NCBI RefSeq assembly: GCF_002270055.1 | Contig: NZ_NIBG01000026.1 | Location: forward strand, 1-61,243 | Reading direction: 5' to 3' | DNA length: 61,243 nucleotides | Source of the DNA: Anaeromicrobium sediminis | GTDB taxonomy: Bacteria > Bacillota > Clostridia > Peptostreptococcales > Thermotaleaceae | In this document: positions 42,216 to 50,570 of the stretch, one piece after another | How the letters are laid out: each line of letters starts with the position of its first letter | How positions within the stretch are numbered: position 1 is the stretch's first letter | Translations under genes and position numbers: made by a program | The notes under the pieces: generated by a model | The model's input: the letters and a program-made list of their open reading frames with translations, nothing else | Told to the model about the DNA's origin: nothing | Databases searched by the model: none

Positions 42216-43499
42216 CTATCCTTGAACCTTTTCTAGGGCCTGTTCAAAATCCCCTATAATATCATCTATGTGCTCAATACCTACAGAAACCCTAATAAGT
42301 TCTGGTAGTACCCCTGCATTTCTTTGTTCTTCTTCACTTAACTGTCTATGGGTAGTAGAACTTGGATGAATAACTAAAGTCTTTAACTCCCCCACATTTG
42401 GTACTAATGTGGCTAGTTCCACAGAGTCTATAAATATTTCCCCTGCCTTTTTGCCTCCCTTTATACCAAATGCTAACATTCCTCCAGCACCCTTTGGTAA
42501 ATACTTTTTCCCAAGTTCATAGGAACTACTGGATTTTAACTTAGGGTAATATACCCAATCTACCTTTTCATGATTTTCTAAATAAGTGGCTAATTTTAAA
42601 GCATTTTCACAATGCCTATCCATTCTTATGTGTAGAGTCTCTAGTCCCATATGGAATAAGAATGAGTTAAATGGACTTAAACAAATTCCTAAATCTCTCA
42701 ACAATTGTACTCTTGCCTTTCCTATAAAAGCTCCCTTTCCAAATGCATCCGTATAGACCATACCATGGTAGCTAGGGTCTGGCTCAGTAAGTTCTGGAAA
42801 CTTGCCATTATTCCAATTAAAGTTACCACTATCCACAATTACTCCACCTATGGAATTACCATGACCACCAATATATTTAGTTGCTGAATACACTACTATG
42901 TGAGCCCCATGTTCAAAGGGTCTGCATAGATAGGAGGTAGCAAAGGTATTATCCACTATGAAAGGTACGTTAAATTCTTCTGATAAATTACTAAATTTAT
43001 CAAAATCTAGCACATTAAATCCTGGATTTCCTATGGTCTCTCCATATAAAGCCTTAGTATTTTCTTTAAATGCATCTCTTATAATTTCAATAGGATCATT
43101 AGGATTTACAAAGGTAACCTCTATTCCAAATTTCTTAAAAGTATTATTAAACAAAGTATAAGTTCCACCATATAAAGTACTTGCAGCCACTATATGATCT
43201 CCTGCACCACAAATATTTAAAAGGGCTAAACTAATGGCTCCTTGACCAGAAGATGTGGCTAGGGCTCCTACTCCACCTTCTAATGCATTCACCTTTTCTT
43301 CAAATGCACTACTTGTGGGATTATTAATTCTCGTATATATGTTTCCTGCTTCTTCTAAATCAAATAATTTTGCAGCCCTCTCTGCACTTCCTAGATAATA
43401 GGATGCGGTTTGATGGATTGGCAAATTCCTAGCACCCGTTTCATCTGCTTTATAGGTTCCTTGTACTGCCATTGTGTTAAAATTCCAATTATTATTCAT
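42216..43499 (-). CDS. metY: O-acetylhomoserine sulfhydrylase MetY
   Basis: This PLP enzyme makes homocysteine directly from O-acetylhomoserine and sulfide. The 427-residue protein has [29 protein letters not shown], and the PLP lysine in [13 protein letters not shown]. It is preceded by a SAM riboswitch, the usual control for methionine synthesis in Firmicutes. Confidence 0.95.
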   Translation of the reverse strand: MNNNWNFNTMAVQGTYKADETGARNLPIHQTASYYLGSAERAAKLFDLEEAGNIYTRINNPTSSAFEEKVNALEGGVGALATSSGQGAISLALLNICGAGDHIVAASTLYGGTYTLFNNTFKKFGIEVTFVNPNDPIEIIRDAFKENTKALYGETIGNPGFNVLDFDKFSNLSEEFNVPFIVDNTFATSYLCRPFEHGAHIVVYSATKYIGGHGNSIGGVIVDSGNFNWNNGKFPELTEPDPSYHGMVYTDAFGKGAFIGKARVQLLRDLGICLSPFNSFLFHMGLETLHIRMDRHCENALKLATYLENHEKVDWVYYPKLKSSSSYELGKKYLPKGAGGMLAFGIKGGKKAGEIFIDSVELATLVPNVGELKTLVIHPSSTTHRQLSEEEQRNAGVLPELIRVSVGIEHIDDIIGDFEQALEKVQG

Positions 43500-43563
43500 A
43501 AAGTCTCCTCCCTTTTTATGGAGAATAGAAATACCTATTTAGAACTAATTTTTTATAAAAAAA

Positions 43564-43587
43564 TCCTCTTCCATATATGGAAGAGGA
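43564..43587 (-). terminator. Riboswitch-controlled terminator of metYA
   Basis: TCCTCTTCCATATATGGAAGAGGA is a perfect palindrome followed on the minus strand by TTTTTTTATAAAAAA. It lies between the SAM aptamer and metY and is expected to form when SAM is bound. Confidence 0.85.
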
Positions 43588-43608
43588 TAGTTCGCAAAAG
43601 TTCCCTAT

Positions 43609-43719
43609 TCTCTCATCTTCCAGATAATGATTCTGCAGGATTTAGCACCTTTTCAACGTTTTAGTTGCTGGTTGCTGAGACGTCACAGGGCCTGTTCCCT
43701 CTGTCTCTCTTGATGAGAT
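43609..43719 (-). promoter_or_regulatory. SAM-I riboswitch (S-box)
   Basis: The minus strand shows the S-box order: CTCATCAAGAGAGACAGAGG at the start, CAGGCCC, GTGACGTCTCAGCAACC, GGTGCTAAATCC and a closing GGAAGATGAGA. The outer stem TCTCATC/GATGAGA encloses about 110 bases. It should bind S-adenosylmethionine and promote termination of metYA. Confidence 0.95.
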
Positions 43720-43734
43720 ATTAAATTTCTTAAT

Positions 43735-43763
43735 ATTATATTTTATTTTAACTTTTCTGTCAA
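43735..43763 (-). promoter_or_regulatory. Sigma-A promoter of the metYA operon
   Basis: TTGACA (43763-43758) and TATAAT (43740-43735) on the minus strand are separated by 17 bases, just upstream of the SAM riboswitch. Confidence 0.85.
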
Positions 43764-43767
43764 TAGA

Positions 43768-44787
43768 CTATATTAATTCTTTTATCCTTTTTATGAAGCT
43801 TTCCACATCATGCCTATTAGTATCAAAGGAAGTAACTAATCTAACTAATGAACTTTCTTCATCTAGTACATAGAAAGGATATTCTTCCTTTAGTGGTTCT
43901 ATAATATGTTTTGGCAAGTGGACAAATATCATATTAGTTTCCAACTCCTCTGCCATTGTTATTCCATGTATGTCCATTAGTTCCCTTTCTAATAACTTAG
44001 CCATAGAATTGGAATTTTGGGCATTTTTAATCCATAGATCATCTTCTAAATATCCTATGAACTGGGCTGATACAAATCTCATTTTAGATATTAATTGCAT
44101 TCCCTGTTTTCTTATGTACTTAAAGTACTTGCTAAGATCTGGGTTAAGACAAACTATAGCCTCTCCAATCATCATTCCATTTTTAGTTCCACCAAAGGAT
44201 AATAAATCTACTCCCGTGTCACATATCATTTCTTTTAAGTTAGTATTAAGTGCCACTACAGCATTAGATATTCTAGCCCCATCTATATGTAATAACATAT
44301 GTCTTTCATGGGCAAAATCTGCTAATTCTTTAATCTCTTCTATAGAATATAAAGTACCCTTCTCAGTGGGTTGGCTTATGGATATGGCCTTTGGATGTAC
44401 TTGGTGTTCATCCCCTCTACAGGTGATTAACTCTTTTATTTTTTCTAAGGTCAATTTTCCATTTTCATTGGCTCCATATAATATTTTGCATCCACTAAAT
44501 CTCTCTAAAGAGCCGCATTCATCCACATTAATATGGGCCGTATCAGCACATACAACAGCTTCAAAGGGTCTTAATAATCCACTAAGACCTACCACATTAG
44601 CAGCAGTTCCTGTAGCTACAAAATATACATCAACTTCTTTTTCAAATATCTTTTTAAATTTATCCATGGCTTCCTTAGTATAATCACAATTTCCATAGGG
44701 TAGTGCATGTCCTACGTTAGCTTCCACTATCTTTTTTAATATGTTTTCATGTACCCCTGAATTATTATCACTTAAAAACATTTTCAT
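43768..44787 (-). CDS. ltaE: Low-specificity L-threonine aldolase
   Basis: This PLP enzyme splits threonine or allo-threonine to glycine and acetaldehyde. The 339-residue protein begins MKMFLSDNNSGVHENIL, with VYFVATGTAANVVGLSGLL as PLP-phosphate region and the PLP lysine in LLSFGGTKNGMM. It lies upstream of the metYA promoter on the same strand, 36 bases from the GNAT gene before it. Confidence 0.92.
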   Translation of the reverse strand: MKMFLSDNNSGVHENILKKIVEANVGHALPYGNCDYTKEAMDKFKKIFEKEVDVYFVATGTAANVVGLSGLLRPFEAVVCADTAHINVDECGSLERFSGCKILYGANENGKLTLEKIKELITCRGDEHQVHPKAISISQPTEKGTLYSIEEIKELADFAHERHMLLHIDGARISNAVVALNTNLKEMICDTGVDLLSFGGTKNGMMIGEAIVCLNPDLSKYFKYIRKQGMQLISKMRFVSAQFIGYLEDDLWIKNAQNSNSMAKLLERELMDIHGITMAEELETNMIFVHLPKHIIEPLKEEYPFYVLDEESSLVRLVTSFDTNRHDVESFIKRIKELI

Positions 44788-44823
44788 AATCTTATTCCTC
44801 CCTCATGTTAAACCTAATTATTT

Positions 44824-45246
44824 TTATTTGCATATCATATCTATATGGGGAATTCCATCCTCTAAATATACCTGTGATATGGGGTTAAAGCCTAAACCCT
44901 TGTAAAAGTCTATAAGATATTCTTGGGCAGATATTCTAATACTTTTATTTCCTATGAACTCCATGGCTTTTTTCATTATTTTTGAAGCCAGTCCCCTATT
45001 TCTATATTCCTTGGTGACTAAAACTCTACCAATTATCATTTCATCATCCTTAGATGGAATTATTCTTAAATATGCACCTATTTTATCTCCATCCTTAATC
45101 ATCACATGAAAGGAATCCATATCCTTATTATCACATTCCCTATAAGGACAATTTTGCTCTACCACAAACACATCTATTCTTTCCCTTAGTATGTGATATA
45201 ATTCATCTACACTTAGTTCATTAAACTTCTTAATAATATATTCCAT
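44824..45246 (-). CDS. GNAT-family N-acetyltransferase (ElaA type)
   Basis: ElaA-like proteins are GNAT enzymes with a characteristic VFVVEQNCPYRECDNKDMDS segment, here at about residues 25-44. The acetyl-CoA loop is TKEYRNRGLASKIMKKAMEF. ATG at 45246 was chosen for GAAGGAGAG just upstream; a longer frame to 45276 is possible. 140 residues. Substrate unknown. Confidence 0.9.
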   Translation of the reverse strand: MEYIIKKFNELSVDELYHILRERIDVFVVEQNCPYRECDNKDMDSFHVMIKDGDKIGAYLRIIPSKDDEMIIGRVLVTKEYRNRGLASKIMKKAMEFIGNKSIRISAQEYLIDFYKGLGFNPISQVYLEDGIPHIDMICK

Positions 45247-45326
45247 ATAACTCTCCTTCTTATAAATTACTCCCATTATACTGGATTTTAACCATTTCTA
45301 CTAGGTTATTTTATAAACAAAAATAA

Positions 45327-45344
45327 AGTAGCATTAAAGCTACT
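45327..45344 (-). terminator. Terminator of the lipoprotein gene
   Basis: AGTAGC and GCTACT form a short stem with a 6-base loop, followed on the minus strand by TTATTTTTGTTT, right after the stop of the gene ending at 45348. Confidence 0.65.
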
Positions 45345-45347
45345 CTA

Positions 45348-45821
45348 CTATTCTGGTATTATCTCAATTATACTTCCTTTTACCTTATTGTTATCATCTC
45401 CTAGTATTTTTATAAAGATCTTATCCTTTACAGACCTACTAGTATCTTCTTCTTTAGTAAAACTATTTTCTTTTAGTATATTTAGAGCTTCATCTTCATC
45501 CATACCCTTTTTTATACCATATACATCCTCATTACTGCTCTTTACTATTATTTTTCTCACTTTACTATCCTTATCAAATCCTATACTAAGGTGTTTATCA
45601 TCATATGTTCTTTCATACCCATAGACACAAGGGGAATATTCTCCTTCTCCACCTAATATATATATTACTTCCTTTTCTTCCATTAAAAGCTTTATTCCAA
45701 ATACATTAATATTAGGATTAATTTCTTCACTTATGAATTTGTCTTCCTTGGAAGTATTGCATCCAGCAAATAGACCTATAATTAAAGTTAAAAGCATTAC
45801 GCTTTTTAATAATCTTTTCAT
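45348..45821 (-). CDS. Lipoprotein of unknown function
   Basis: The 157-residue protein has a lipoprotein signal with lipobox LFAGC at about residue 21. The mature part is acidic with two similar segments, EEKEVIYILGGEGEYSP and KKGMDEDEALNILKEN, suggestive of a small repeated fold. It is anchored to the outer face of the membrane. Its context, next to a rhodanese lipoprotein, gives no clear role. Confidence 0.7.
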   Translation of the reverse strand: MKRLLKSVMLLTLIIGLFAGCNTSKEDKFISEEINPNINVFGIKLLMEEKEVIYILGGEGEYSPCVYGYERTYDDKHLSIGFDKDSKVRKIIVKSSNEDVYGIKKGMDEDEALNILKENSFTKEEDTSRSVKDKIFIKILGDDNNKVKGSIIEIIPE

Positions 45822-45846
45822 GATTTTGCCCTCCCTTAAAGCGAAA

Positions 45847-45876
45847 AGGATATAACCATAATCCTAGTTATATCCT
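45847..45876 (-). terminator. Terminator of the rhodanese gene
   Basis: AGGATATAAC and GTTATATCCT form a 10-bp stem with a 10-base loop, eight bases after the rhodanese stop. Confidence 0.75.
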
Positions 45877-45884
45877 ATGTATTC

Positions 45885-46409
45885 TTATTTTTCTACTTCA
45901 TACTTTCCATCTTGCCATCCAATAATTCCACCAGGAAGACGGTATACATTTTTATATCCTAAAGACTTTGCAAGGGCTGCTCCCACATGACTTCTTCCAC
46001 AAGCAGTGAATCCACAATATACAACTATAGTCTTTTCTTTGTCATCACCTAATAATTTTATAAATGCTTCCTTTTCTTCCTTAGTAGCATCATCTATAGA
46101 CTTCTTAGGCATTACTCCATTTAAGGCTGTTGGTATGTGACCTTTTTTGTAAAAATCATTCGGCATAGTATCTATGATTACCATATCTTTTCCTTCATCT
46201 ATCCATTTTTTAAGTTCTTCTCCACTGACTAAGTCATATCCGCCAGCCTTTTGACCCTTAGCTAGCTTAATGGCAGCTGCCTCAATTTTAACTTCATTTC
46301 CATCTGGAGCTGTACCTATTTTCTTTGCTGCAGAAGAAGTTCCACAACCTACAAATGTTCCAAGTGATAACACAACAATTAGGATTACTCCTAATATTCT
46401 TTTATTCAT
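45885..46409 (-). CDS. Rhodanese-domain lipoprotein
   Basis: Rhodanese domains transfer sulfane sulfur through a catalytic cysteine. The 174-residue protein has a lipobox (LGTFVGC) and the domain from about residue 58, with WIDEGKDMVIIDTMPNDFYKKGHI and the active cysteine in VVYCGFTACGRSH. It is exported and membrane-bound, facing the thiol-redox genes that start on the opposite strand 225 bases away. A role in outer-face sulfur or thiol chemistry is likely. Confidence 0.88.
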   Translation of the reverse strand: MNKRILGVILIVVLSLGTFVGCGTSSAAKKIGTAPDGNEVKIEAAAIKLAKGQKAGGYDLVSGEELKKWIDEGKDMVIIDTMPNDFYKKGHIPTALNGVMPKKSIDDATKEEKEAFIKLLGDDKEKTIVVYCGFTACGRSHVGAALAKSLGYKNVYRLPGGIIGWQDGKYEVEK

Positions 46410-46634
46410 TACTTTCTCCCCCTTGTAATTACTAACTCTTACATATTTTACTATTTAAATATTATTACAATATTTACCTAAAATCCAATTCATAATCCTA
46501 ATGACTTTTTGGGAATTATTTAGAATTTCTATAATTAAGCATAATTCTTTTAATGTACATAGGAAGGACACAAAGAATACACATAAGGCTTCTATACTTT
46601 AATCATGAAAGATTTGGTGAAGGGAGAATGTATT

Positions 46635-47180
46635 ATGAAAAGAATTATTGGTTTTATATTAATAACCACACTAATGTTTGGTCTTATGGGGTGTACTGGA
46701 AAGGAAGAAGTAGATTCTAGTGTGGATGAAAATCCTCTGGCTAATAAGAGTTTCGCATCCTTTGAAACAAAGGATTTAAAAGGAAATGAAGTAACAGAAG
46801 AAATATTTAAAGATAAGAAATTAACTATAGTTAACATATGGGGTACATTTTGTAGTCCCTGTATAGAGGAAATGCCTGAGCTACAAAAAATTTATGATAA
46901 TTATAAGGATCAGGGAGTAAATGTAGTTGGTATAATAAGTGATATATCCTTAAAAAATTCCACTGATGAGGCCGATAATATTGTATCAAAAACAGAAGTT
47001 AAATATACAAATTTATTATGTGATAAAAATCTAAATGATCTTACAGATAATTTTTCTTACGTTCCTGTAACTTTATTTGTAGATTCAGAGGGAAAAATAT
47101 TAGAAATTTTCGTACCGGGAAGAGCCACATACACAAATTTATCCAATATAATAGATGATATCTTAAAGGGTGATAATTAA
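46635..47180 (+). CDS. TlpA-family thioredoxin-like lipoprotein
   Basis: The 181-residue protein has a lipobox (FGLMGC) and a thioredoxin fold with WGTFCSPCIEEMP, where CSPC is the redox motif, and VPVTLFVDSEGKI with the cis-proline region. It should reduce or isomerise disulfides outside the membrane. ATG at 46635 was chosen for AAGGGAGA just upstream. It is first of a plus-strand operon with the CXXC peptide and the ferredoxin-type membrane protein, which may supply electrons. Confidence 0.9.
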   Translation: MKRIIGFILITTLMFGLMGCTGKEEVDSSVDENPLANKSFASFETKDLKGNEVTEEIFKDKKLTIVNIWGTFCSPCIEEMPELQKIYDNYKDQGVNVVGIISDISLKNSTDEADNIVSKTEVKYTNLLCDKNLNDLTDNFSYVPVTLFVDSEGKILEIFVPGRATYTNLSNIIDDILKGDN

Positions 47181-47305
47181 TGATCACTAAATTATCTCTC
47201 ATAATAAGTATTTTAATGATGGGATTAGGCGCTACTAGAGGGGAAGTCTCTAGCATATTAATTAAATCCATAAATATATGCCTTGAATGTATAGGAGTTG
47301 GTTAA
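47180..47305 (+). CDS. CD1871A-family CXXC peptide, 41 aa
   Basis: The 41-residue frame starts at the last base of the tlpA stop codon and ends two bases before the next start. It has one membrane span (SLIISILMMGLGA), TRGEVSSILIKSINICLECIGVG at the end, with the CLEC motif typical of the CD1871A family. It lies between TlpA and the 4Fe-4S protein, the usual context, and may relay electrons across or at the membrane. I break its tail as CLECIGVG for reference. Confidence 0.85.
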   Translation: MITKLSLIISILMMGLGATRGEVSSILIKSINICLECIGVG

Positions 47306-47306
47306 T

Positions 47307-48152
47307 ATGAGAAAAGCTGTCCAAATTATATGGACTATTATTACAAATGGATACGTTCCTGGCTTTATAAAGGGTACTATCTACAGAGGGGCTACAAAGA
47401 AATTTTGTGTTCCTGGATTAAACTGTTATTCCTGCCCTGGAGCATTAGGCTCTTGTCCAATAGGTTCCCTTCAAGCAGTTATAGGAAGTATAAAATATTC
47501 TATTTCCTATTATGTCCTAGGTTTTTTATTTTTAATAGGTACCATAGGAGGGAGATTTGTATGTGGATGGCTTTGCCCCTTTGGACTTATACAGGAATTA
47601 TTATATAAATTTCCTTCCAAGAAAAGGGTTTTATATGATAAATTAAAATATATAAAGTATGGAGTATTAATCATATTCGTAATACTAATGCCCATGTTAT
47701 TTACTAATAAATTGGGCATGGGAAATCCGGCCTTTTGTAAATACATATGCCCCGCTGGTACTTTAGAAGGAGGTATTCCCCTTTTAATTACAAACCCAGC
47801 TTTGAGAAAAAGTATTGGACTTTTATTTACTTTAAAATTTAGCATATTAATTATTACTCTAGTGAGTTCAATAATATACTTTAGGCCCTTTTGTAAGGTC
47901 TTATGTCCCTTGGGGGCCATATACTCCCTATTTAATTCTATAAGTTTTTATAGATTAGAAGTAGATTCAAATGAATGCATTAGTTGTGGCCTTTGCTCTA
48001 AGGCATGCAAAATGAACGTGGTACCTTGTAAAAATCCAAATGCTTTAGAATGCATTAGATGCAATGATTGTATGGATATATGTCCTACTGATGCAATAAC
48101 ATGTAACATGAATATTCCTAATAAAAAGAAAGGAGTTTTTAATAATGAATAA
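47307..48152 (+). CDS. Membrane 4Fe-4S protein, thiol-redox electron carrier
   Basis: The 281-residue protein has about five membrane spans, a conserved VCGWLCPFGLIQELLYK motif and a second FCKVLCPLGAIYSLF, like NapH/CcdA-associated ferredoxin membrane proteins. The C-terminal tail has two 4Fe-4S sites, CISCGLCSKACKMNVVPC and CIRCNDCMDICP. It may carry electrons from the cytoplasm to the exported TlpA protein. Start at 47307 follows AGGAG. It overlaps the next gene by 8 bases. Confidence 0.88.
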   Translation: MRKAVQIIWTIITNGYVPGFIKGTIYRGATKKFCVPGLNCYSCPGALGSCPIGSLQAVIGSIKYSISYYVLGFLFLIGTIGGRFVCGWLCPFGLIQELLYKFPSKKRVLYDKLKYIKYGVLIIFVILMPMLFTNKLGMGNPAFCKYICPAGTLEGGIPLLITNPALRKSIGLLFTLKFSILIITLVSSIIYFRPFCKVLCPLGAIYSLFNSISFYRLEVDSNECISCGLCSKACKMNVVPCKNPNALECIRCNDCMDICPTDAITCNMNIPNKKKGVFNNE

Positions 48153-49206
48153 AAGAAATGCACTAACCATATTATTATCCCTATCCCTATTAATGTCTGG
48201 CTGTACTTCTACTACAAGTACCTCTGCTGTAAACAAAGATACTAAAACCCAAGTTAATGCTCATATGAATTCTAATGAAAAGGAAAGTATCCTTGAAGAA
48301 GATAAGGAACTAGGTGAATTAATAGAGGATTCAAAGGACCAATTATCCTATGAAGACTATACTAAAGTAAAAGATCTTTACGAAGAACTTATTAAAGCCG
48401 ATTCTAAAGAAGATTTTGAAAAGGGTGATGAAATTCACGAAGAAATATCAAAGCTCTTAGAGGATGTAGGAATTAATATGAACGATGATGAGGGTGAAAT
48501 CCTAGGCAAATATGATGTGAAAAATGGAAAAATAAACTTCCCTAAAGATGTGGACCCTTCCCATAAGCAACTTTGGGATAAGGCAGTAAAGACATATGCC
48601 AATACCCATTTAAATAAAATAACATCCTTCTGTGTTACTACAGATGGAAAAGATGGTATTACAGGTGCTACAGGCCCAATAGATGATGAAAATACAATAT
48701 TTGAATTATCCTTAGATCCGGAAGATTCTTTAGATTCTAAGGGAAATCTAGTAGGTAGAGAATTTGATCACACCCTAGTTCATGAGCTATTTCACATAAT
48801 CACTTTAAGTAATGATCAAATGAAGGACAGTATAGATGAAACAAGTGCTACCCTTACTGTAGATGAAGGCACTACTAAAGAAAGTTCTTACTTAAACACA
48901 TTCCATCAAAAGTTTTGGAAAGGCATCTATGAAGAATGTTTATCTATAGAAAAACTTAAAGAAGAATCTCCAGAGGAAGCTGATGAGTTAGGTATGGAGT
49001 TCTACGAAAAATACAGCGATCAATTTGTCACCGATTATGCGGCCACTAACTCCGTGGAAGATATAGCAGAATCCTTCACTTATTTTGTACTAGACCCTAA
49101 ACCACAGGACGACAGTATTAAGAATAAGAAAATATTATTCTTCTATAACTACCCTGAATTAGTGAAATTGAGAAATACTTTAAGAACTAACCTAGAATTA
49201 AATTAA
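48145..49206 (+). CDS. Lipoprotein with zinc-metallopeptidase HExxH motif
   Basis: The 353-residue protein has a lipobox (LLMSGC) and a HTLVHELFHIITL motif at about residue 212, with HELFH as metal-binding helix. EDIAESFTYFVLD at residue 310 may hold the third ligand. The N-terminal half is acidic, with coiled-coil-like sequence (EEDKELGELIEDSKDQL). It ends the redox operon and overlaps the gene before it by 8 bases, so the substrate may be a protein at the outer membrane face. Confidence 0.72.
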   Translation: MNKRNALTILLSLSLLMSGCTSTTSTSAVNKDTKTQVNAHMNSNEKESILEEDKELGELIEDSKDQLSYEDYTKVKDLYEELIKADSKEDFEKGDEIHEEISKLLEDVGINMNDDEGEILGKYDVKNGKINFPKDVDPSHKQLWDKAVKTYANTHLNKITSFCVTTDGKDGITGATGPIDDENTIFELSLDPEDSLDSKGNLVGREFDHTLVHELFHIITLSNDQMKDSIDETSATLTVDEGTTKESSYLNTFHQKFWKGIYEECLSIEKLKEESPEEADELGMEFYEKYSDQFVTDYAATNSVEDIAESFTYFVLDPKPQDDSIKNKKILFFYNYPELVKLRNTLRTNLELN

Positions 49207-49215
49207 GGTCTAAAT

Positions 49216-49262
49216 AAAAATAAACATGGTCATCTATGTAAAGATGACCATGTTTATTTTTT
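49216..49262. terminator. Strong bidirectional terminator
   Basis: AAATAAACATGGTCATC and GATGACCATGTTTATTT form a 17-bp stem with an 8-base loop, with T runs on both strands. It ends the plus-strand redox operon and the convergent YciI gene. Confidence 0.92.
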
Positions 49263-49272
49263 TATATTATAT

Positions 49273-49560
49273 TTATTCTTCATCAGATACGATGACTAAA
49301 TTCCACTCGTAAAGTTCGTACTTATATAATTTTCTATCAATTATTGGGTCCTTATCACAAATAGCCTTTGCTTCTTCTATGTCCTTAGCCTTAAATAAAA
49401 TCATACCTCCGTCTTTTGCGGCAAAGCCCCCACCAGCAAAATATCTTTCCCTAGATACTCCTTCTAAATACTCTGTATGATCATCAAAATCCTTAGGCCC
49501 AAATTCATTTCCCTTTATTCGATAATCAATTCTAGCAAATAATCTATCGCCCTTTTTCAT
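49273..49560 (-). CDS. YciI-family protein
   Basis: The 95-residue protein is a YCII-like alpha-beta domain; FARIDYRIKG and HTEYLEGVSRERYFAGGGFA, and FKAKDIEEAKAICDKDPI are typical. These proteins are dimeric and of uncertain biochemical role. Monocistronic. Confidence 0.82.
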   Translation of the reverse strand: MKKGDRLFARIDYRIKGNEFGPKDFDDHTEYLEGVSRERYFAGGGFAAKDGGMILFKAKDIEEAKAICDKDPIIDRKLYKYELYEWNLVIVSDEE

Positions 49561-49686
49561 ATTTAGTCCTCCCTTATTCTATCCATAGCCCAAGCCATAT
49601 TTTCAGCAAATTCACTATGTACATTTTACCAGAACATAAGTTCGATGTAAATAAGGAAAAATATCACTTAAATTAAATAAATATGG

Positions 49687-50460
49687 TCATAAATTAATTT
49701 CTATGAGTTCCTCTACTTTACTTTTATCTTCTTTGCCTATTCTCAAATATACCCTTTCTTTGCTTTTGCTGGTACTTTTTTTACGGGATTCATCATTCTT
49801 AAAAGTGAGCCACAATTCATAATAAATCTTATCATTTTTCATAAAAAGCTCTCCCCACTGGTGTTCTAATAAACTATCCCATGTATATTCTCCTGATTGG
49901 GACACTACCTTATCCTTTTCTATAACTTCCATGTACTTACCTTTAAAATACATAGCCAAACTAGACATTCCACAGATCAATCCAAGCATACCTGCACCTA
50001 TTCCTAATGATGCATAATTACTTATAGTAATGGCTACTATTAGCCTCCTGCTATGCAATGACTCCCCAGCCATTTGTTTCCACAATTCTTTATCTATTTC
50101 ATCAATATATGTATAATTAAACATTTCAAATATATTATGTACATAACCTAATTCTTTCAAATATGGATATGCTTCACTAAACTTTACTAAAAAATATAAG
50201 CACCCTATGAATGATAATATTCCATAAAATCCTGAAAATATTAAGTCTATATTTAAATTTCTCACACATATAATATAAGCATTGTTTATTCTCTTTTTAT
50301 ACTTGCTATAGGAATGAATACTCATTGTAATTAAAAGTAAATATACTACAGGAATAATTATATTAGACTCTTTAACTTTATTTAACTTGTATGACCCAAT
50401 AAACAAATATAATAATATAAGTAATATACTTTTAAGATTTTCTCTTACCTTGTGATTCAT
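49687..50460 (-). CDS. Multi-span membrane protein of unknown function
   Basis: The 257-residue protein has about five spans, including LKSILLILLYLFIGSY, FYGILSFIGCLYFLVKF and GIGAGMLGLICGMSSLAMYF, and a soluble C-terminal tail (KNDKIYYELWLTFK onward) of about 60 residues. ATG at 50460 was chosen for GGGGGAG upstream; the frame extends to 50481. Family not recognised. Confidence 0.6.
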   Translation of the reverse strand: MNHKVRENLKSILLILLYLFIGSYKLNKVKESNIIIPVVYLLLITMSIHSYSKYKKRINNAYIICVRNLNIDLIFSGFYGILSFIGCLYFLVKFSEAYPYLKELGYVHNIFEMFNYTYIDEIDKELWKQMAGESLHSRRLIVAITISNYASLGIGAGMLGLICGMSSLAMYFKGKYMEVIEKDKVVSQSGEYTWDSLLEHQWGELFMKNDKIYYELWLTFKNDESRKKSTSKSKERVYLRIGKEDKSKVEELIEINL

Positions 50461-50550
50461 AAACACTCCCCCTAACCCCATAATTATTATACAATATTTT
50501 CCATATCATTCCCATAAGTAGTTCCTCATGGCCCTTGAAGACAAAAAAAA

Positions 50551-50570
50551 TAAGAGCCAATTGGCTCTTA
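50551..50570 (-). terminator. Terminator overlapping the stop of the glycoside-hydrolase-like gene
   Basis: TAAGAGCCAATTGGCTCTTA is a perfect 20-base palindrome followed by a T run on the minus strand. The stop codon at 50568 is within it. Confidence 0.85.

Noticed and set aside
43970-44683. A 237-codon plus-strand frame
   Set aside because: It lies wholly antisense to the threonine aldolase gene, whose motifs are clear; no ribosome-binding site.
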